From contig CAMDKM010000020.1 in assembly GCA_945900965.1 (NCBI GenBank), positions 1 through 62,055 of the forward strand: DNA of 62,055 nucleotides. Direction: 5' to 3'. Within the stretch, counting starts at the first letter, position 1; the number at the start of each line of letters is the position of its first letter. The notes below the pieces were generated by a model. That model ran no database searches, was not told where the DNA came from, and was given only the letters and a program-made list of their open reading frames with translations. A program made the translations under genes and the position numbers. Below, one piece after another: positions 51,493 to 59,980 of the stretch. This DNA comes from Bordetella parapertussis (lineage in GTDB: Bacteria; Pseudomonadota; Gammaproteobacteria; Burkholderiales; JACQAP01).

Positions 51493-52974
51493 ATGTCAAT
51501 AAAGTTCCTGCCCCTTGCGGCCGCCCTGGCCGCCGCGCTGACGCTCGGGTTGCCCGCGGCCCATGCGGCCAGCCATCGCGAAGCGCCTTTCATCACTACG
51601 CAACCCAAGGTCGACGGTACCGACTTCTATATGTTCCGTTCCTACGAACAGGGCCGTGGCGATTACGTCACATTGATCGCGAACTACATCCCGCTGCAGG
51701 ACGCCTACGGCGGTCCCAACTATTTCCAGATGGATGCCAACGCGCTGTACGAGATTCACGTCGATAATGACGGCGATGCGATGGAGGACATCACCTTCCA
51801 GTTCCGCTTCAGGAACAATATCGAGGATATCGCCCTGAACATCGGCGGCAAGAAGGTCTCGATACCGCTGATTCAGGCCGGCCCTCTCGCCGCGGGCAAC
51901 AATGTGTCACTGAACGTGAAGGAGAGTTACACGATCGATGTGGTTCGCGGCCACCGGCGCGAAGGCCACGGCCTGCGCCGCGCGGTCACCAACGCCTCGG
52001 GTGGCGGACGCGAATTCATCAAACCTGTTGACTTCATCGGCACCAAGACCTTCGGTCCGCTCGATTCGGATGCCGGCTACGAAGCCTATGCCGCGCAATA
52101 CCTGTACAACGTCAACATTCCCGGCTGCGCCAGTACCGGCAAGGTATTCGTCGGTCAGCGCAAGGATCCGTTCGTGGTCAACCTTGGTCGTACCTTCGAT
52201 CTGATCAATCTCAATCCGCTCGCCACCGGCGGCGGCGTGGACAATCTTGCCGACAAGAACGTCACCGCTATCGCACTCGAAGTGCCGGTCGCCTGCCTCG
52301 CCACCGGCAACGACCCGGTCATCGGCGGCTGGACCACCGCCAGCCTGCGGCAGGCGCGCCTGCTCGACGGCACACCGAAGTCCGGACTGCAGACTACTTC
52401 AAAAGAGGGCGGCCACTGGGTACAGGTTTCCCGGCTTGGTATGCCGCTGGTCAATGAAGTGGTGATCGGCCTGAAGGACAAGGATCGCTTTAACGGAGCC
52501 AAACCGAAGGACGACGCTCAGTTCGCCGACTACGTTACCAACCCGACCTTGCCGGCGCTGATTGAACTGCTGTTCAACGTCCCGGCACCGACTAATTTCC
52601 CCCGCAACGACCTCGTCATCGCGTTCCTGACTGGTGTACCGGGCATCAATCAACCCAAGAACGTCAAGCCATCCGAAATGCTGCGGCTCAACACTTCGAC
52701 CCCTGTCACGCAGACCAATCAGAATCCGCTGGGCGTGCTGGGTGGTGATAACGCCGGTTTTCCGAACGGTCGGCGCCCGGGCGACGACGTGGTGGATGTT
52801 GCGTTGCGGGTCAGCATGGGTGTGTTATGCACGCTCAACATCGGATGCACGCCGGCCGATGCCCCAGCCGGTGGGGCGGCATTCACCGATGGCGGCACCA
52901 ACACCTCGGCCGCCAATTTTGACCTCAAGTTCCCCTACCTGCGCACGCCGATACCCGGCGACCGCGACCTGTAA
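51493..52974 (+). CDS. DUF4331-family exported protein
   Basis: This is a 493-residue protein. The signal peptide covers residues 1-25 (end AHA/AS). SHREAPFITTQPKVDGTDFY at 27-46 is the hallmark opening of DUF4331, and DFYMFRSYEQGRGDYVT and YGGPNYFQMD follow. Remaining blocks include KTFGPLDSDAGYEA and RPGDDVVDVALRV. The function is not established as far as I know. It is the first gene of the probable operon with a lipoprotein, a TPR protein, a HupE-like protein, an ECF sigma and an anti-sigma factor. AGGAG precedes the ATG at 51493. Confidence 0.88.
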   Translation: MSIKFLPLAAALAAALTLGLPAAHAASHREAPFITTQPKVDGTDFYMFRSYEQGRGDYVTLIANYIPLQDAYGGPNYFQMDANALYEIHVDNDGDAMEDITFQFRFRNNIEDIALNIGGKKVSIPLIQAGPLAAGNNVSLNVKESYTIDVVRGHRREGHGLRRAVTNASGGGREFIKPVDFIGTKTFGPLDSDAGYEAYAAQYLYNVNIPGCASTGKVFVGQRKDPFVVNLGRTFDLINLNPLATGGGVDNLADKNVTAIALEVPVACLATGNDPVIGGWTTASLRQARLLDGTPKSGLQTTSKEGGHWVQVSRLGMPLVNEVVIGLKDKDRFNGAKPKDDAQFADYVTNPTLPALIELLFNVPAPTNFPRNDLVIAFLTGVPGINQPKNVKPSEMLRLNTSTPVTQTNQNPLGVLGGDNAGFPNGRRPGDDVVDVALRVSMGVLCTLNIGCTPADAPAGGAAFTDGGTNTSAANFDLKFPYLRTPIPGDRDL

Positions 52975-52986
52975 GCGGAGGCATTC

Positions 52987-53259
52987 ATGATCAGGACATT
53001 TCGTTTACCAGGACCAGGGCTTTTCCGATCAATCATGGCGGGTCTCGCACTGCTGGCATTGAGTGCCTGCGGAGGCGGTGATTCCCCTCCATCACAGCAG
53101 TCAACACTGGACGCCGACGCTTCGGCGTCGGCGAGTGTGGCAGCCTTCACCGCGTTCACCCAGCAACAGATTGCCAGCGGCTCGGAAGCGGTCGAACCGC
53201 GTCCGGTGCAGGGCATCACTGCACCCGTGTCGGACGCAACCGAACCCGCGGCAATCTGA
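52987..53259 (+). CDS. Small predicted lipoprotein
   Basis: This is a 90-residue protein with an N-terminal hydrophobic stretch and a lipobox LSAC (residues 25-28). After the cysteine comes a GGGDSPP linker and a low-complexity Ala/Ser/Thr region. GGAGG lies before the ATG, twelve bases after the DUF4331 stop. No family is recognised. Being small, anchored and co-encoded, it could tether DUF4331 or the TPR protein to a membrane, but that is conjecture. Confidence 0.65.
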   Translation: MIRTFRLPGPGLFRSIMAGLALLALSACGGGDSPPSQQSTLDADASASASVAAFTAFTQQQIASGSEAVEPRPVQGITAPVSDATEPAAI

Positions 53260-53271
53260 GGCAGCGCAACG

Positions 53272-54429
53272 ATGCCAACATTCTGCATCGGCCGCGCAGC
53301 GCTGGCGATTCTCGCAATCGCCAGCGCTGCCGGTGCGCACCCCGCTTTTTCCGCCGGCGGCGAGCCGGCTCTCACCAAAAATCCCGCGCGCGACGAGGTG
53401 GTGGAAACCCAACTGCTTGCGCCCGCGCTCAAACTTCCCCTTAAAGAACTTGCTCTAACGCAAAACCCAAAGCAGCTTTCCGTGGCGGCGCGAGCTGTTG
53501 CGGCCCAACGCATGATCGAAGCCGGAAGGGCCAATGGCGACCCCCGAACACTTGGCTACGCGGAGGCGCTGCTGGAGCCCTGGCGCGAGAATGCCGCCTC
53601 ACCTTCGGAAGTGCTGGTGCTGCGGGCTACGATTCAACAAGCTCGCCATCATTTTGCGCGAGCGCGCGAAACTCTCGACCTCGTCCTCGCTCGGGATGCG
53701 CGACACCCTCAGGCGCTGCTTACTCGCGCCACGATCGCCACCGTGACTGGCGACTACGAAAACGCGCGCCGCGATTGTGAAATGCTGCGTCCGCTTGCGG
53801 CCGACGCCGCGGCCGTTTGCAGCGCGGGGATCGATGCCTTGACCGGAGAAGAACAACGCGCCCTCGATATCCTGCACATCGCGGCCGGCCGAACACAGGG
53901 GGCAATGCGGGCGTGGGCGCTTGCAGTCCTCGCGCAAGTATTCGAACAACGCGGAAAAATGGATGCCGCGCTGGAAACCTATCGCGCTTCGCTTGCCCTT
54001 GATGACGAACTGGTCACGCGAGTGGCGTATGCCAACCTGCTTTTTTCGCAGCGCCGGACTGCCGACGCGCGAGTAGCGCTGGCCGATGCCCCGCCTGCGG
54101 ACGCGGTTCTGCTGCTGCGCTGGCAGATCGCGCGGGCACTCGACGAGCCGACCGAGGCACTTGGCGATCAATTGCGCGAGCGCTTTGCGCTGGCCTACGC
54201 GCGCGGAGAATTGGTGCATGCTCGCGAGGCCGCGCAATTCGCGCTTGAAGAGGGCCGCATTGCCGATGCCCTGCGCCTGGCGCGAGAGAATTGGTCGGCG
54301 CAGCGCGAACCGGCCGACCTGCTGGTTCTGCACCGCGCTGCCCAAGCGGCGAACGACAAGGCAGCCAAGATCGAGACAACCCGTTGGTTGCATCGAACCC
54401 GGCTCCACGACGTGCGCCTTCCGATATGA
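53272..54429 (+). CDS. TPR-repeat exported protein
   Basis: This is a 385-residue protein. The signal peptide is about residues 1-28. Repeats of 34-residue TPR character follow: SEVLVLRATIQQARHHFARA, HPQALLTRATIATVTGDYEN, GAMRAWALAVLAQVFEQRGK. These form a helical scaffold in the periplasm. It starts twelve bases after the lipoprotein stop and overlaps the HupE-like gene by four bases (ATGA), so the genes are translationally coupled. Confidence 0.82.
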   Translation: MPTFCIGRAALAILAIASAAGAHPAFSAGGEPALTKNPARDEVVETQLLAPALKLPLKELALTQNPKQLSVAARAVAAQRMIEAGRANGDPRTLGYAEALLEPWRENAASPSEVLVLRATIQQARHHFARARETLDLVLARDARHPQALLTRATIATVTGDYENARRDCEMLRPLAADAAAVCSAGIDALTGEEQRALDILHIAAGRTQGAMRAWALAVLAQVFEQRGKMDAALETYRASLALDDELVTRVAYANLLFSQRRTADARVALADAPPADAVLLLRWQIARALDEPTEALGDQLRERFALAYARGELVHAREAAQFALEEGRIADALRLARENWSAQREPADLLVLHRAAQAANDKAAKIETTRWLHRTRLHDVRLPI

Positions 54430-55604
54430 GTACGCCATACATCACGACGTCTATACGTTTGCTGATCTCCGGGGCGGCGATGCTGCTTGCCATGGGCCTT
54501 CCCTGCGCGGGGTTGGCGCATACTTCCAGTACCGCTTATTTGCATATCGACGCGTCGGTGGGAACTGCCGTGCCGCTGACCTGGCGGATCGCCCTGCGCG
54601 ACCTGGATGCGCTGCTTGACCTGGACGCCAACCTGGACGGTCGTCTTACCTGGGGTGAAGTGGAAGATGGAGAGGACGACATTCTCGCCATGGCACTTCG
54701 GTCGCTACGTGTTGAGCAGAAAGAGACCGAATGCCCGCTGGCTTTTGAGTCGCCGCGCTTTGTCCGCCTCGACGGCAACGGATTCGTGTCCATGGCCGGA
54801 CAAGCGAGTTGCCCGCAAGCGGTCTCCGCCATTCGCCTCGACTATCGATTTTTCGCCGGCATCGATCCATCCCACCGTGTGCTGGTCAGTACACCCCAAT
54901 CCGCGCAACCGCTCCTGTTATCCCCGGGCTCGGCGCGAGTGATATCCGTCATGGGTAGCGTGGTCGAAACCGGCGCGGCGCGAACGGAAAATGGTTTTGG
55001 CGCCCTGTTTGCACAAGGTGTCACACACATTCTCGGTGGATTCGACCACATATTATTTCTGGTCGCCCTGTTGCTGCCGGCGACGATGACCCGTCGCAAT
55101 GGGAGCTGGGTGGCCTGCGTGGCGCTCGCTCCCGCGCTGGGCCAGGTGGCGCGGATCGTCACCGCGTTCACGGTGGCACATTCGATGACGCTGGCGTTGG
55201 CGAGTTTTGGTCTGCTGCGGATATCGTCGGCCGTTATCGAACCCATGATAGCCGCAAGCATTCTGGCGGCGGCTCTGAACAACCTGCGCCCGGTGCTGAG
55301 GCAGCACCTGGTTTGGGCGGCCTTTGCCTTTGGTCTGATCCACGGATTTGGATTCGCTGAAGTCCTCGCTCCTCTAGAACTTACGGCGGCCGATCTGGCC
55401 TTGGCATTGGCGGCCTTCAATCTGGGCGTGGAAGGGGGACAGTTGCTGATTGTTGCCGTGGTCATGGCGCCGCTCGCGGCGGCGCGCGGCTGGCGGCACT
55501 ATCCGCGCTGGGTGCTGGGGGCGGGATCGATCGGCCTCGCACTGATCGCCTGCGGATGGATGGTGGAAAGACTGTTCGATGTCCCGGTATTTGCGCTAGG
55601 CTGA
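54426..55604 (+). CDS. HupE/UreJ_2-family membrane protein with an EF-hand loop in its extracytoplasmic domain
   Basis: This is a 392-residue protein. The signal peptide spans about 1-31 (AGLAH). An extracytoplasmic domain (32-195) contains a canonical EF-hand calcium loop, D67-x-N69-x-D71-G-R-L-T-x-x-E78. The C-terminal half is a HupE/UreJ_2 membrane domain of about six helices: GVTHILGGFDHILFLVALL, TVAHSMTLALASFG and FGLIHGFGFAEVL, with the conserved His/Asp residues expected to bind metal. HupE/UreJ relatives are secondary nickel or cobalt transporters. The calcium loop suggests regulated activity. The ATG overlaps the TPR stop. Confidence 0.78.
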   Translation: MSTPYITTSIRLLISGAAMLLAMGLPCAGLAHTSSTAYLHIDASVGTAVPLTWRIALRDLDALLDLDANLDGRLTWGEVEDGEDDILAMALRSLRVEQKETECPLAFESPRFVRLDGNGFVSMAGQASCPQAVSAIRLDYRFFAGIDPSHRVLVSTPQSAQPLLLSPGSARVISVMGSVVETGAARTENGFGALFAQGVTHILGGFDHILFLVALLLPATMTRRNGSWVACVALAPALGQVARIVTAFTVAHSMTLALASFGLLRISSAVIEPMIAASILAAALNNLRPVLRQHLVWAAFAFGLIHGFGFAEVLAPLELTAADLALALAAFNLGVEGGQLLIVAVVMAPLAAARGWRHYPRWVLGAGSIGLALIACGWMVERLFDVPVFALG

Positions 55605-55652
55605 CGCTTCAGCCCATCCAAACAAAAAACTAGCTGCTCGCACCGAACGTTC

Positions 55653-56249
55653 ATGCTGGATCACACAACAACCCGGCAATTGTTGCTGACCGTCGCCGCC
55701 CGCAGGGCGGGTTCGGCGGAAGCCTTCGAGCAGTTATACCGGGAATACGCTCCGTTACTGCTGGGTGTCGCGCGTCGCATCGTGCGCCGGCGTGAACTGG
55801 CCGAAGAAGTGCTCCATGATGCCTTCACTAAAATCTGGCAAGGCGCCGGCTCCTTCGATCCGCTTGGCGCCCCGCTTGGCTGGATGACGGCCATCGTGCG
55901 CAACCGGGCGCTTGATCTGATCGAGAGCCACGATATGTCCCGAGTATCCTCCTACCACGACACCATCGACGATGACCCGGACGGCGCGCTGGACCGCTTG
56001 TTCGAATGGGATGCGCCGATGGAGGAGGGTCTTGACCGTCGGCGCATCGCGCACTGGTTGCGCATCTGCCTGGGTGAACTCGACGCCGTCGAACGCCAGT
56101 CGCTGGTGCTCGCCTACGAACACGGGCTCTCGCACGGAGAACTCGCCAGGCACATTGCCAAGCCCCTGGGAAGCGTCAAGACGTGGATCCGGCGCGGCAT
56201 GGCCAATCTTCGCGACTGTGTCGAGAGTTGCCTGGGAGGTGGGCGATGA
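55653..56249 (+). CDS. ECF-family RNA polymerase sigma factor (SigK-like)
   Basis: This is a 198-residue sigma factor. Region 2 is FEQLYREYAPLLLGVARRIV, ELAEEVLHDAFTKIWQ and GWMTAIVRNRALDLIE. Region 4 includes LDAVERQSLVLAYEHGLSHGELARHI and LGSVKTWIRRGMANLR. It overlaps its anti-sigma gene by four bases (ATGA). It follows the HupE-like gene by 48 bases and probably controls this operon, since ECF/anti-sigma pairs usually regulate their own locus. The gene lacks an obvious Shine-Dalgarno sequence. Confidence 0.88.
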   Translation: MLDHTTTRQLLLTVAARRAGSAEAFEQLYREYAPLLLGVARRIVRRRELAEEVLHDAFTKIWQGAGSFDPLGAPLGWMTAIVRNRALDLIESHDMSRVSSYHDTIDDDPDGALDRLFEWDAPMEEGLDRRRIAHWLRICLGELDAVERQSLVLAYEHGLSHGELARHIAKPLGSVKTWIRRGMANLRDCVESCLGGGR

Positions 56250-56932
56250 AGCTTTCCCGCAGCCCGCAACTGGATGCCCTGTGCGGCGAACATCTGCTGG
56301 GCACCCTGCGTGGACCGGCCCGTCGCCGCTTCGAGCGCGCGCTGCGCGATGATCCGCTGGTGGCACTAAGGTATCAATACTGGCAGCAACTGTTCGCGCT
56401 GCGATATTCCAACTCCATAGCGACCCAGCCATCGGCGAGTGTCTGGAGCCGGCTCTCGCGCGAACTCGACCTCCAGCGCTACCGGGTGCCCTGGTTCAGG
56501 CGTCTGGGAATATGGCGGATCTGGGCGGGCCTCGCTACTGCTGCATTGATACTGGCGCTGTCGGTCAACTTGCTGCTGCCTCGATTCGCGTCCGAGTTCA
56601 CGGACATCGCACAACTGGTCGGCGAGGACAAGAATATGATTGTCACCGCCGCCGTGTCCGCCGATCGCAAACTGCTGACCCTGCGCGCGTTGCGCCCAGT
56701 GGTCGCCGGTCCGAGCCAGAGTTACGAATTGTGGCTGTTGCCGGCAAGCGGCGAAGCGCCGATTTCGCTCGCCGTACTGGGCCAGCTTGATGCCCGGTTC
56801 ACCCTGCCGGCACCCCATGGGCCACGAATACTTGCCGGAGCCAGGTTCGCCGTGTCCGTCGAACCCGCCGGAGGCTCGCCATCGGGCGCACCAACCGGGC
56901 CGATTATTCTGGTCGGCGCCATCAAGATGTAG
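56246..56932 (+). CDS. Anti-sigma factor, RskA type
   Basis: This is a 228-residue membrane protein. The cytoplasmic N-terminus (LDALCGEHLLGTLRGPARRRF) lacks the HxxxCxxC zinc motif, like RskA-type factors. A transmembrane helix follows at about 88-112 (IWAGLATAALILALSVNLLL). The periplasmic C-terminal domain ends PAGGSPSGAPTGPIILVG, the RskA signature. It should hold the sigma factor encoded upstream inactive until a periplasmic signal triggers its proteolysis. The start at 56246 overlaps the sigma stop. Confidence 0.88.
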   Translation: MKLSRSPQLDALCGEHLLGTLRGPARRRFERALRDDPLVALRYQYWQQLFALRYSNSIATQPSASVWSRLSRELDLQRYRVPWFRRLGIWRIWAGLATAALILALSVNLLLPRFASEFTDIAQLVGEDKNMIVTAAVSADRKLLTLRALRPVVAGPSQSYELWLLPASGEAPISLAVLGQLDARFTLPAPHGPRILAGARFAVSVEPAGGSPSGAPTGPIILVGAIKM

Positions 56933-56984
56933 GAAACATTTTCTCGATATCGATGCTTGTTATCGTCAATGCCCGCATGTCATG

Positions 56985-57098
56985 TTCCCCGTTCCCGGTT
57001 CACCGTTCGCCGATTACCGTTCACCGTTCACCGTTCACCGATCACCGTTTACCGTTCACCGTTTACCGATCACCGTTTACCATTCACCGTCCACCGCC
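56985..57098. repeat. CACCGTT-type heptamer array, single arm
   Basis: About sixteen degenerate heptamers (CACCGTT, CACCGAT, TACCGTT, CACCGTC) run on the plus strand, with no inverted arm. It occupies the whole convergent spacer between the anti-sigma gene and the amidase stop, ending where the amidase begins. Confidence 0.82.
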
Positions 57099-57099
57099 C

Positions 57100-58506
57100 T
57101 CAAAGCGCCGGCCGATATTGCGCCCACGGCCGAATTTTTTCGAATGCCCGCGAAGCCTGCAACACACGCAGGTCGCGATGCCGCCCGGCCACGATCTGCA
57201 GTCCAACCGGCAGGCCTGAGGGCGTAAAACCGCATGGGCAGGTTGCCGCCGGCAGCCAGGTCAGGTTGAACGGATAGCTGAAACCCGCCCAACGAATCCA
57301 GTCCCATGGGTGTTGCTCCCAGTGCGGCGGCATTTGGCGCTCGGCCGGAAAGGCAGCCACCGACACAGTCGGCGTGAGCAGAAGATCGTAGCGCTCGAAA
57401 AACGCCCGCACCTTGTCGTAGAACGCCAGGCGCTCGCCGTCGTTGCGACAATATTGCTCGGCGCTGTATTGCATGCCGTGACGGGTCAACGCCACCAGAC
57501 CCGGATCCATTTTTTCCGCCCATTGATCGAGCAGTGGCGCCAGCCGGCTGGCGAAGTTGGCGGCAAAATGCAGATGCTCTATCTCGATGGGATTGTCCCA
57601 GCCCGGCACCACTTCTTCCACTTGGCAACCGAGTTCCTGAAACGCCAGCGCCGCCTTGCGCACCGGCTCGGCGACTTCGGCATCCACTTTCAGATAACCG
57701 AGGTCCGGGCTGTAGGCCACTCTTAGTCCCGCAATGCCCTGCTCCAAAGCAGCAAGATAATTTTCCGGCGGCGCTTCCAGACTGGTCATGTCGCGATCAT
57801 CGGGGCCGGCCATGGCCTGCAACATCAGTGCCGCGTCCGCTACCGTGCGTGTCAGCGGTCCGACATGCGAAATAAAACCGTTCGCGGGCAGCGGCCAATA
57901 GGGCACGCGCCCATGTGAGGGCTTGAAACCATAGACGCCGCAAAACGCCGCCGGCATACGAATCGACCCCGCGCCGTCGGAACCCTGATGGATCGGCCCA
58001 AATCCGCTCGCCGCACACACTCCCGCCCCGGCGCTCGAAGCGCCGGCATTCATGCCGTGTTTCCAGGGGTTGTGGGTAATGCCGGTCAGCGGACTGTTGC
58101 TCACCCCGCTCCAGCCAAATTCCGAGGTGGTGGTCTTGCCGATGGAAATAGCGCCCGCCTCACGCAGCCGTTCGACGTGGGCGTGATCGATATCCGGCAC
58201 ACGGTCGCGATAAATATGCGACCCCGCCATGGTGAGCACGCCTTTGGTGAAGGCAAGATCCTTGATCGTCGTGGGTATGCCGTGCAACAGGCCCGATAAG
58301 TTGCCGCGCATCACACCCGCTTCGGCTTCACGCGCCGCTACCATCGCGGAGTCGAAGGTCGGCGTGCAGATGGCATTGAGTTTCGGGTTGAGCCGCTCAG
58401 CGCGAGCGATGGTGGCCCGCATCAATTCCACTGGCGAGATTTTCTTCTGACGGATCAGACCGACCAGTTCCGTCGCCGGGGTAAAACAGAGTTCTTCATC
58501 AGTCAT
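57100..58506 (-). CDS. Amidase signature family enzyme
   Basis: This is a 468-residue Ser-cisSer-Lys hydrolase. Lys82 (TTIKDLAF), Ser157/158 (GASSAGAG; the usual GGSSGG has become GASSAG) and Ser181 (GSDGAGSIRMP) form the triad. It hydrolyses amides, ureides or carbamates. The start at 58506 was preferred over the ATG at 58515 because AAGG spacing is better. It is encoded upstream-to-downstream with the CoA transferase and the Bug receptor, so a carboxylate or amide catabolic set is likely. Confidence 0.9.
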   Translation of the reverse strand: MTDEELCFTPATELVGLIRQKKISPVELMRATIARAERLNPKLNAICTPTFDSAMVAAREAEAGVMRGNLSGLLHGIPTTIKDLAFTKGVLTMAGSHIYRDRVPDIDHAHVERLREAGAISIGKTTTSEFGWSGVSNSPLTGITHNPWKHGMNAGASSAGAGVCAASGFGPIHQGSDGAGSIRMPAAFCGVYGFKPSHGRVPYWPLPANGFISHVGPLTRTVADAALMLQAMAGPDDRDMTSLEAPPENYLAALEQGIAGLRVAYSPDLGYLKVDAEVAEPVRKAALAFQELGCQVEEVVPGWDNPIEIEHLHFAANFASRLAPLLDQWAEKMDPGLVALTRHGMQYSAEQYCRNDGERLAFYDKVRAFFERYDLLLTPTVSVAAFPAERQMPPHWEQHPWDWIRWAGFSYPFNLTWLPAATCPCGFTPSGLPVGLQIVAGRHRDLRVLQASRAFEKIRPWAQYRPAL

Positions 58507-58533
58507 GGCCACCATCCTTGGGTAGTCCCGATA

Positions 58534-59757
58534 TCAAATTGCTCCGGCAACTCGCAATCGCTCGCACTCCTCGCGCGACAGACCGAGTACCTCCGTGAGC
58601 ACTTCATCGGTATGTTCCCCCAGCAGGGGCGGCGGGAGTTCATAGACCGGCGGGGTCTCCGACATCCGGATCGGATTCGCGACCATGGCGAGCGTTCCGG
58701 AAGGGGCATAGGGCATTTCGAACTTCATTCCGCGGGCGCGAACCTGCGGGTCTTCGAATACCTTGTCCATATGATAAATCGGCCCGCAGGGCACGCCGAC
58801 TTTGGCTAGCTTTTCCGTCCAATCCTGCACCGCGCGTTGCAGGAATATGGCCTCCAGAATGGGAGTGATTGTCTCCCGGTTGCGCACCCGCGCCGAGTTG
58901 GTGGAAAAACGCTCGTCGCGCGCCAGCTCCGGCCGGCCCGCGGCTTCGCAGAATTTGATGAACTGCGAATCGTTCGCTGCCGCCACGATCAAATAACCGT
59001 CCGCACAGCGGAACACCTGCGAGGGCAGCACACTCGGATGTACGCCACCGTTACGCTGGGAAATCACCCCTGCGCCCAGATAGGCCGACGCAATATTCGT
59101 CATCGACGCCACACCTATATCCAGCAGGCTCAGATCGATGTACTGCCCCGTCCCACCCTGCTGACGGTGAAATAAAGCGGCGAGCACCGCAATGACCACG
59201 TAATGCGCGGTAATCATGTCGATCACTGCCACACCGGCCCGCTGCGGATCGGTGTCGGGCTTGTCCTCCGGTTCCCCGGTCACGCTCATCAAGCCGCACA
59301 TCGCCTGCGCCACCGGATCGTATCCCGGGCGCTGCGCGTAAGGCCCGGTCTGGCCAAATCCGGTGATCGAGCAATAAATCAGGCCGGGATGGATTTTGCG
59401 CAATGACTCATAATCAAGGCCGTGTCGCGCAAGATCGCCCACCTTGTAGTTTTCCACCAGCACGTCGCTTTTTTGCGCCAGCATGCGAACCAGCCGCTGG
59501 CCGTCGGAGCAGGAGATATCGATGGTCACCGATTTTTTGCCGCGATTCGCCGCCGCGAAATAGGTGCTCTCGCGGGTATCTCTCCCTTCGGCATCCTTGA
59601 CATAGGGCGGTGCCCATTCGCGAGTATCGTCGCCCCGTCCCGGCCGCTCGACCTTGATCACCTCCGCACCCAGATCCGCCAGCGTCTGCGTCGAAGTCGG
59701 CCCTGCCAGCACACGCGACAGATCAAGCACCCGGATGCCCTTCAAGGGGCCGCTCAT
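58534..59757 (-). CDS. CaiB/BaiF-family (class III) CoA transferase
   Basis: This is a 407-residue enzyme. LKGIRVLDLSRVLAGPTSTQ is the family N-terminus, LADLGAEVIKVERPGRGDDT follows, and ITGFGQTGPYAQRPGYDP is the CoA-binding region. The catalytic Asp is expected around residue 170, in the DPVAQAMCGLM area (not verified). It moves CoA between acids such as oxalate, formate, succinate or carnitine. The start at 59757 is the family-consistent one; the longer frame reads through repeat DNA. The genes downstream and upstream are the amidase and a Bug receptor. Confidence 0.9.
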   Translation of the reverse strand: MSGPLKGIRVLDLSRVLAGPTSTQTLADLGAEVIKVERPGRGDDTREWAPPYVKDAEGRDTRESTYFAAANRGKKSVTIDISCSDGQRLVRMLAQKSDVLVENYKVGDLARHGLDYESLRKIHPGLIYCSITGFGQTGPYAQRPGYDPVAQAMCGLMSVTGEPEDKPDTDPQRAGVAVIDMITAHYVVIAVLAALFHRQQGGTGQYIDLSLLDIGVASMTNIASAYLGAGVISQRNGGVHPSVLPSQVFRCADGYLIVAAANDSQFIKFCEAAGRPELARDERFSTNSARVRNRETITPILEAIFLQRAVQDWTEKLAKVGVPCGPIYHMDKVFEDPQVRARGMKFEMPYAPSGTLAMVANPIRMSETPPVYELPPPLLGEHTDEVLTEVLGLSREECERLRVAGAI

Positions 59758-59781
59758 GGGTGTTCCAAAAACATTAAAAAC

Positions 59782-59956
59782 CTTGACGCAAAGGCGCAAA
59801 GACGCAAAGAAAGGCAAATTCGAAAAACAGACATTAATGAGTTCATATCGAAGTTCATCTCGGCACGTCTGATAAAACGCTGCATTCGCGAGCCACTCTC
59901 CCACCACCATTTCGCCATTTATGTTTTCCTTTGCGTCTTTGCGCCTTTGCGTCAAG
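59782..59956. repeat. Inverted-arm short tandem repeat element (GCAAAGGC / GCAAAGAC units), perfect 28-base arms
   Basis: The arms at 59782-59809 and 59929-59956 are perfect inverted copies built from 8-base GCAAAG-type units. The loop is 119 bases and unlike that of the copies at 22131 and 43770, and the arm order is reversed. It fills the spacer between the receptor stop and the CoA transferase start. Confidence 0.9.
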
Positions 59957-59980
59957 AGATTTTCCCGAACCCGGGGCCGG

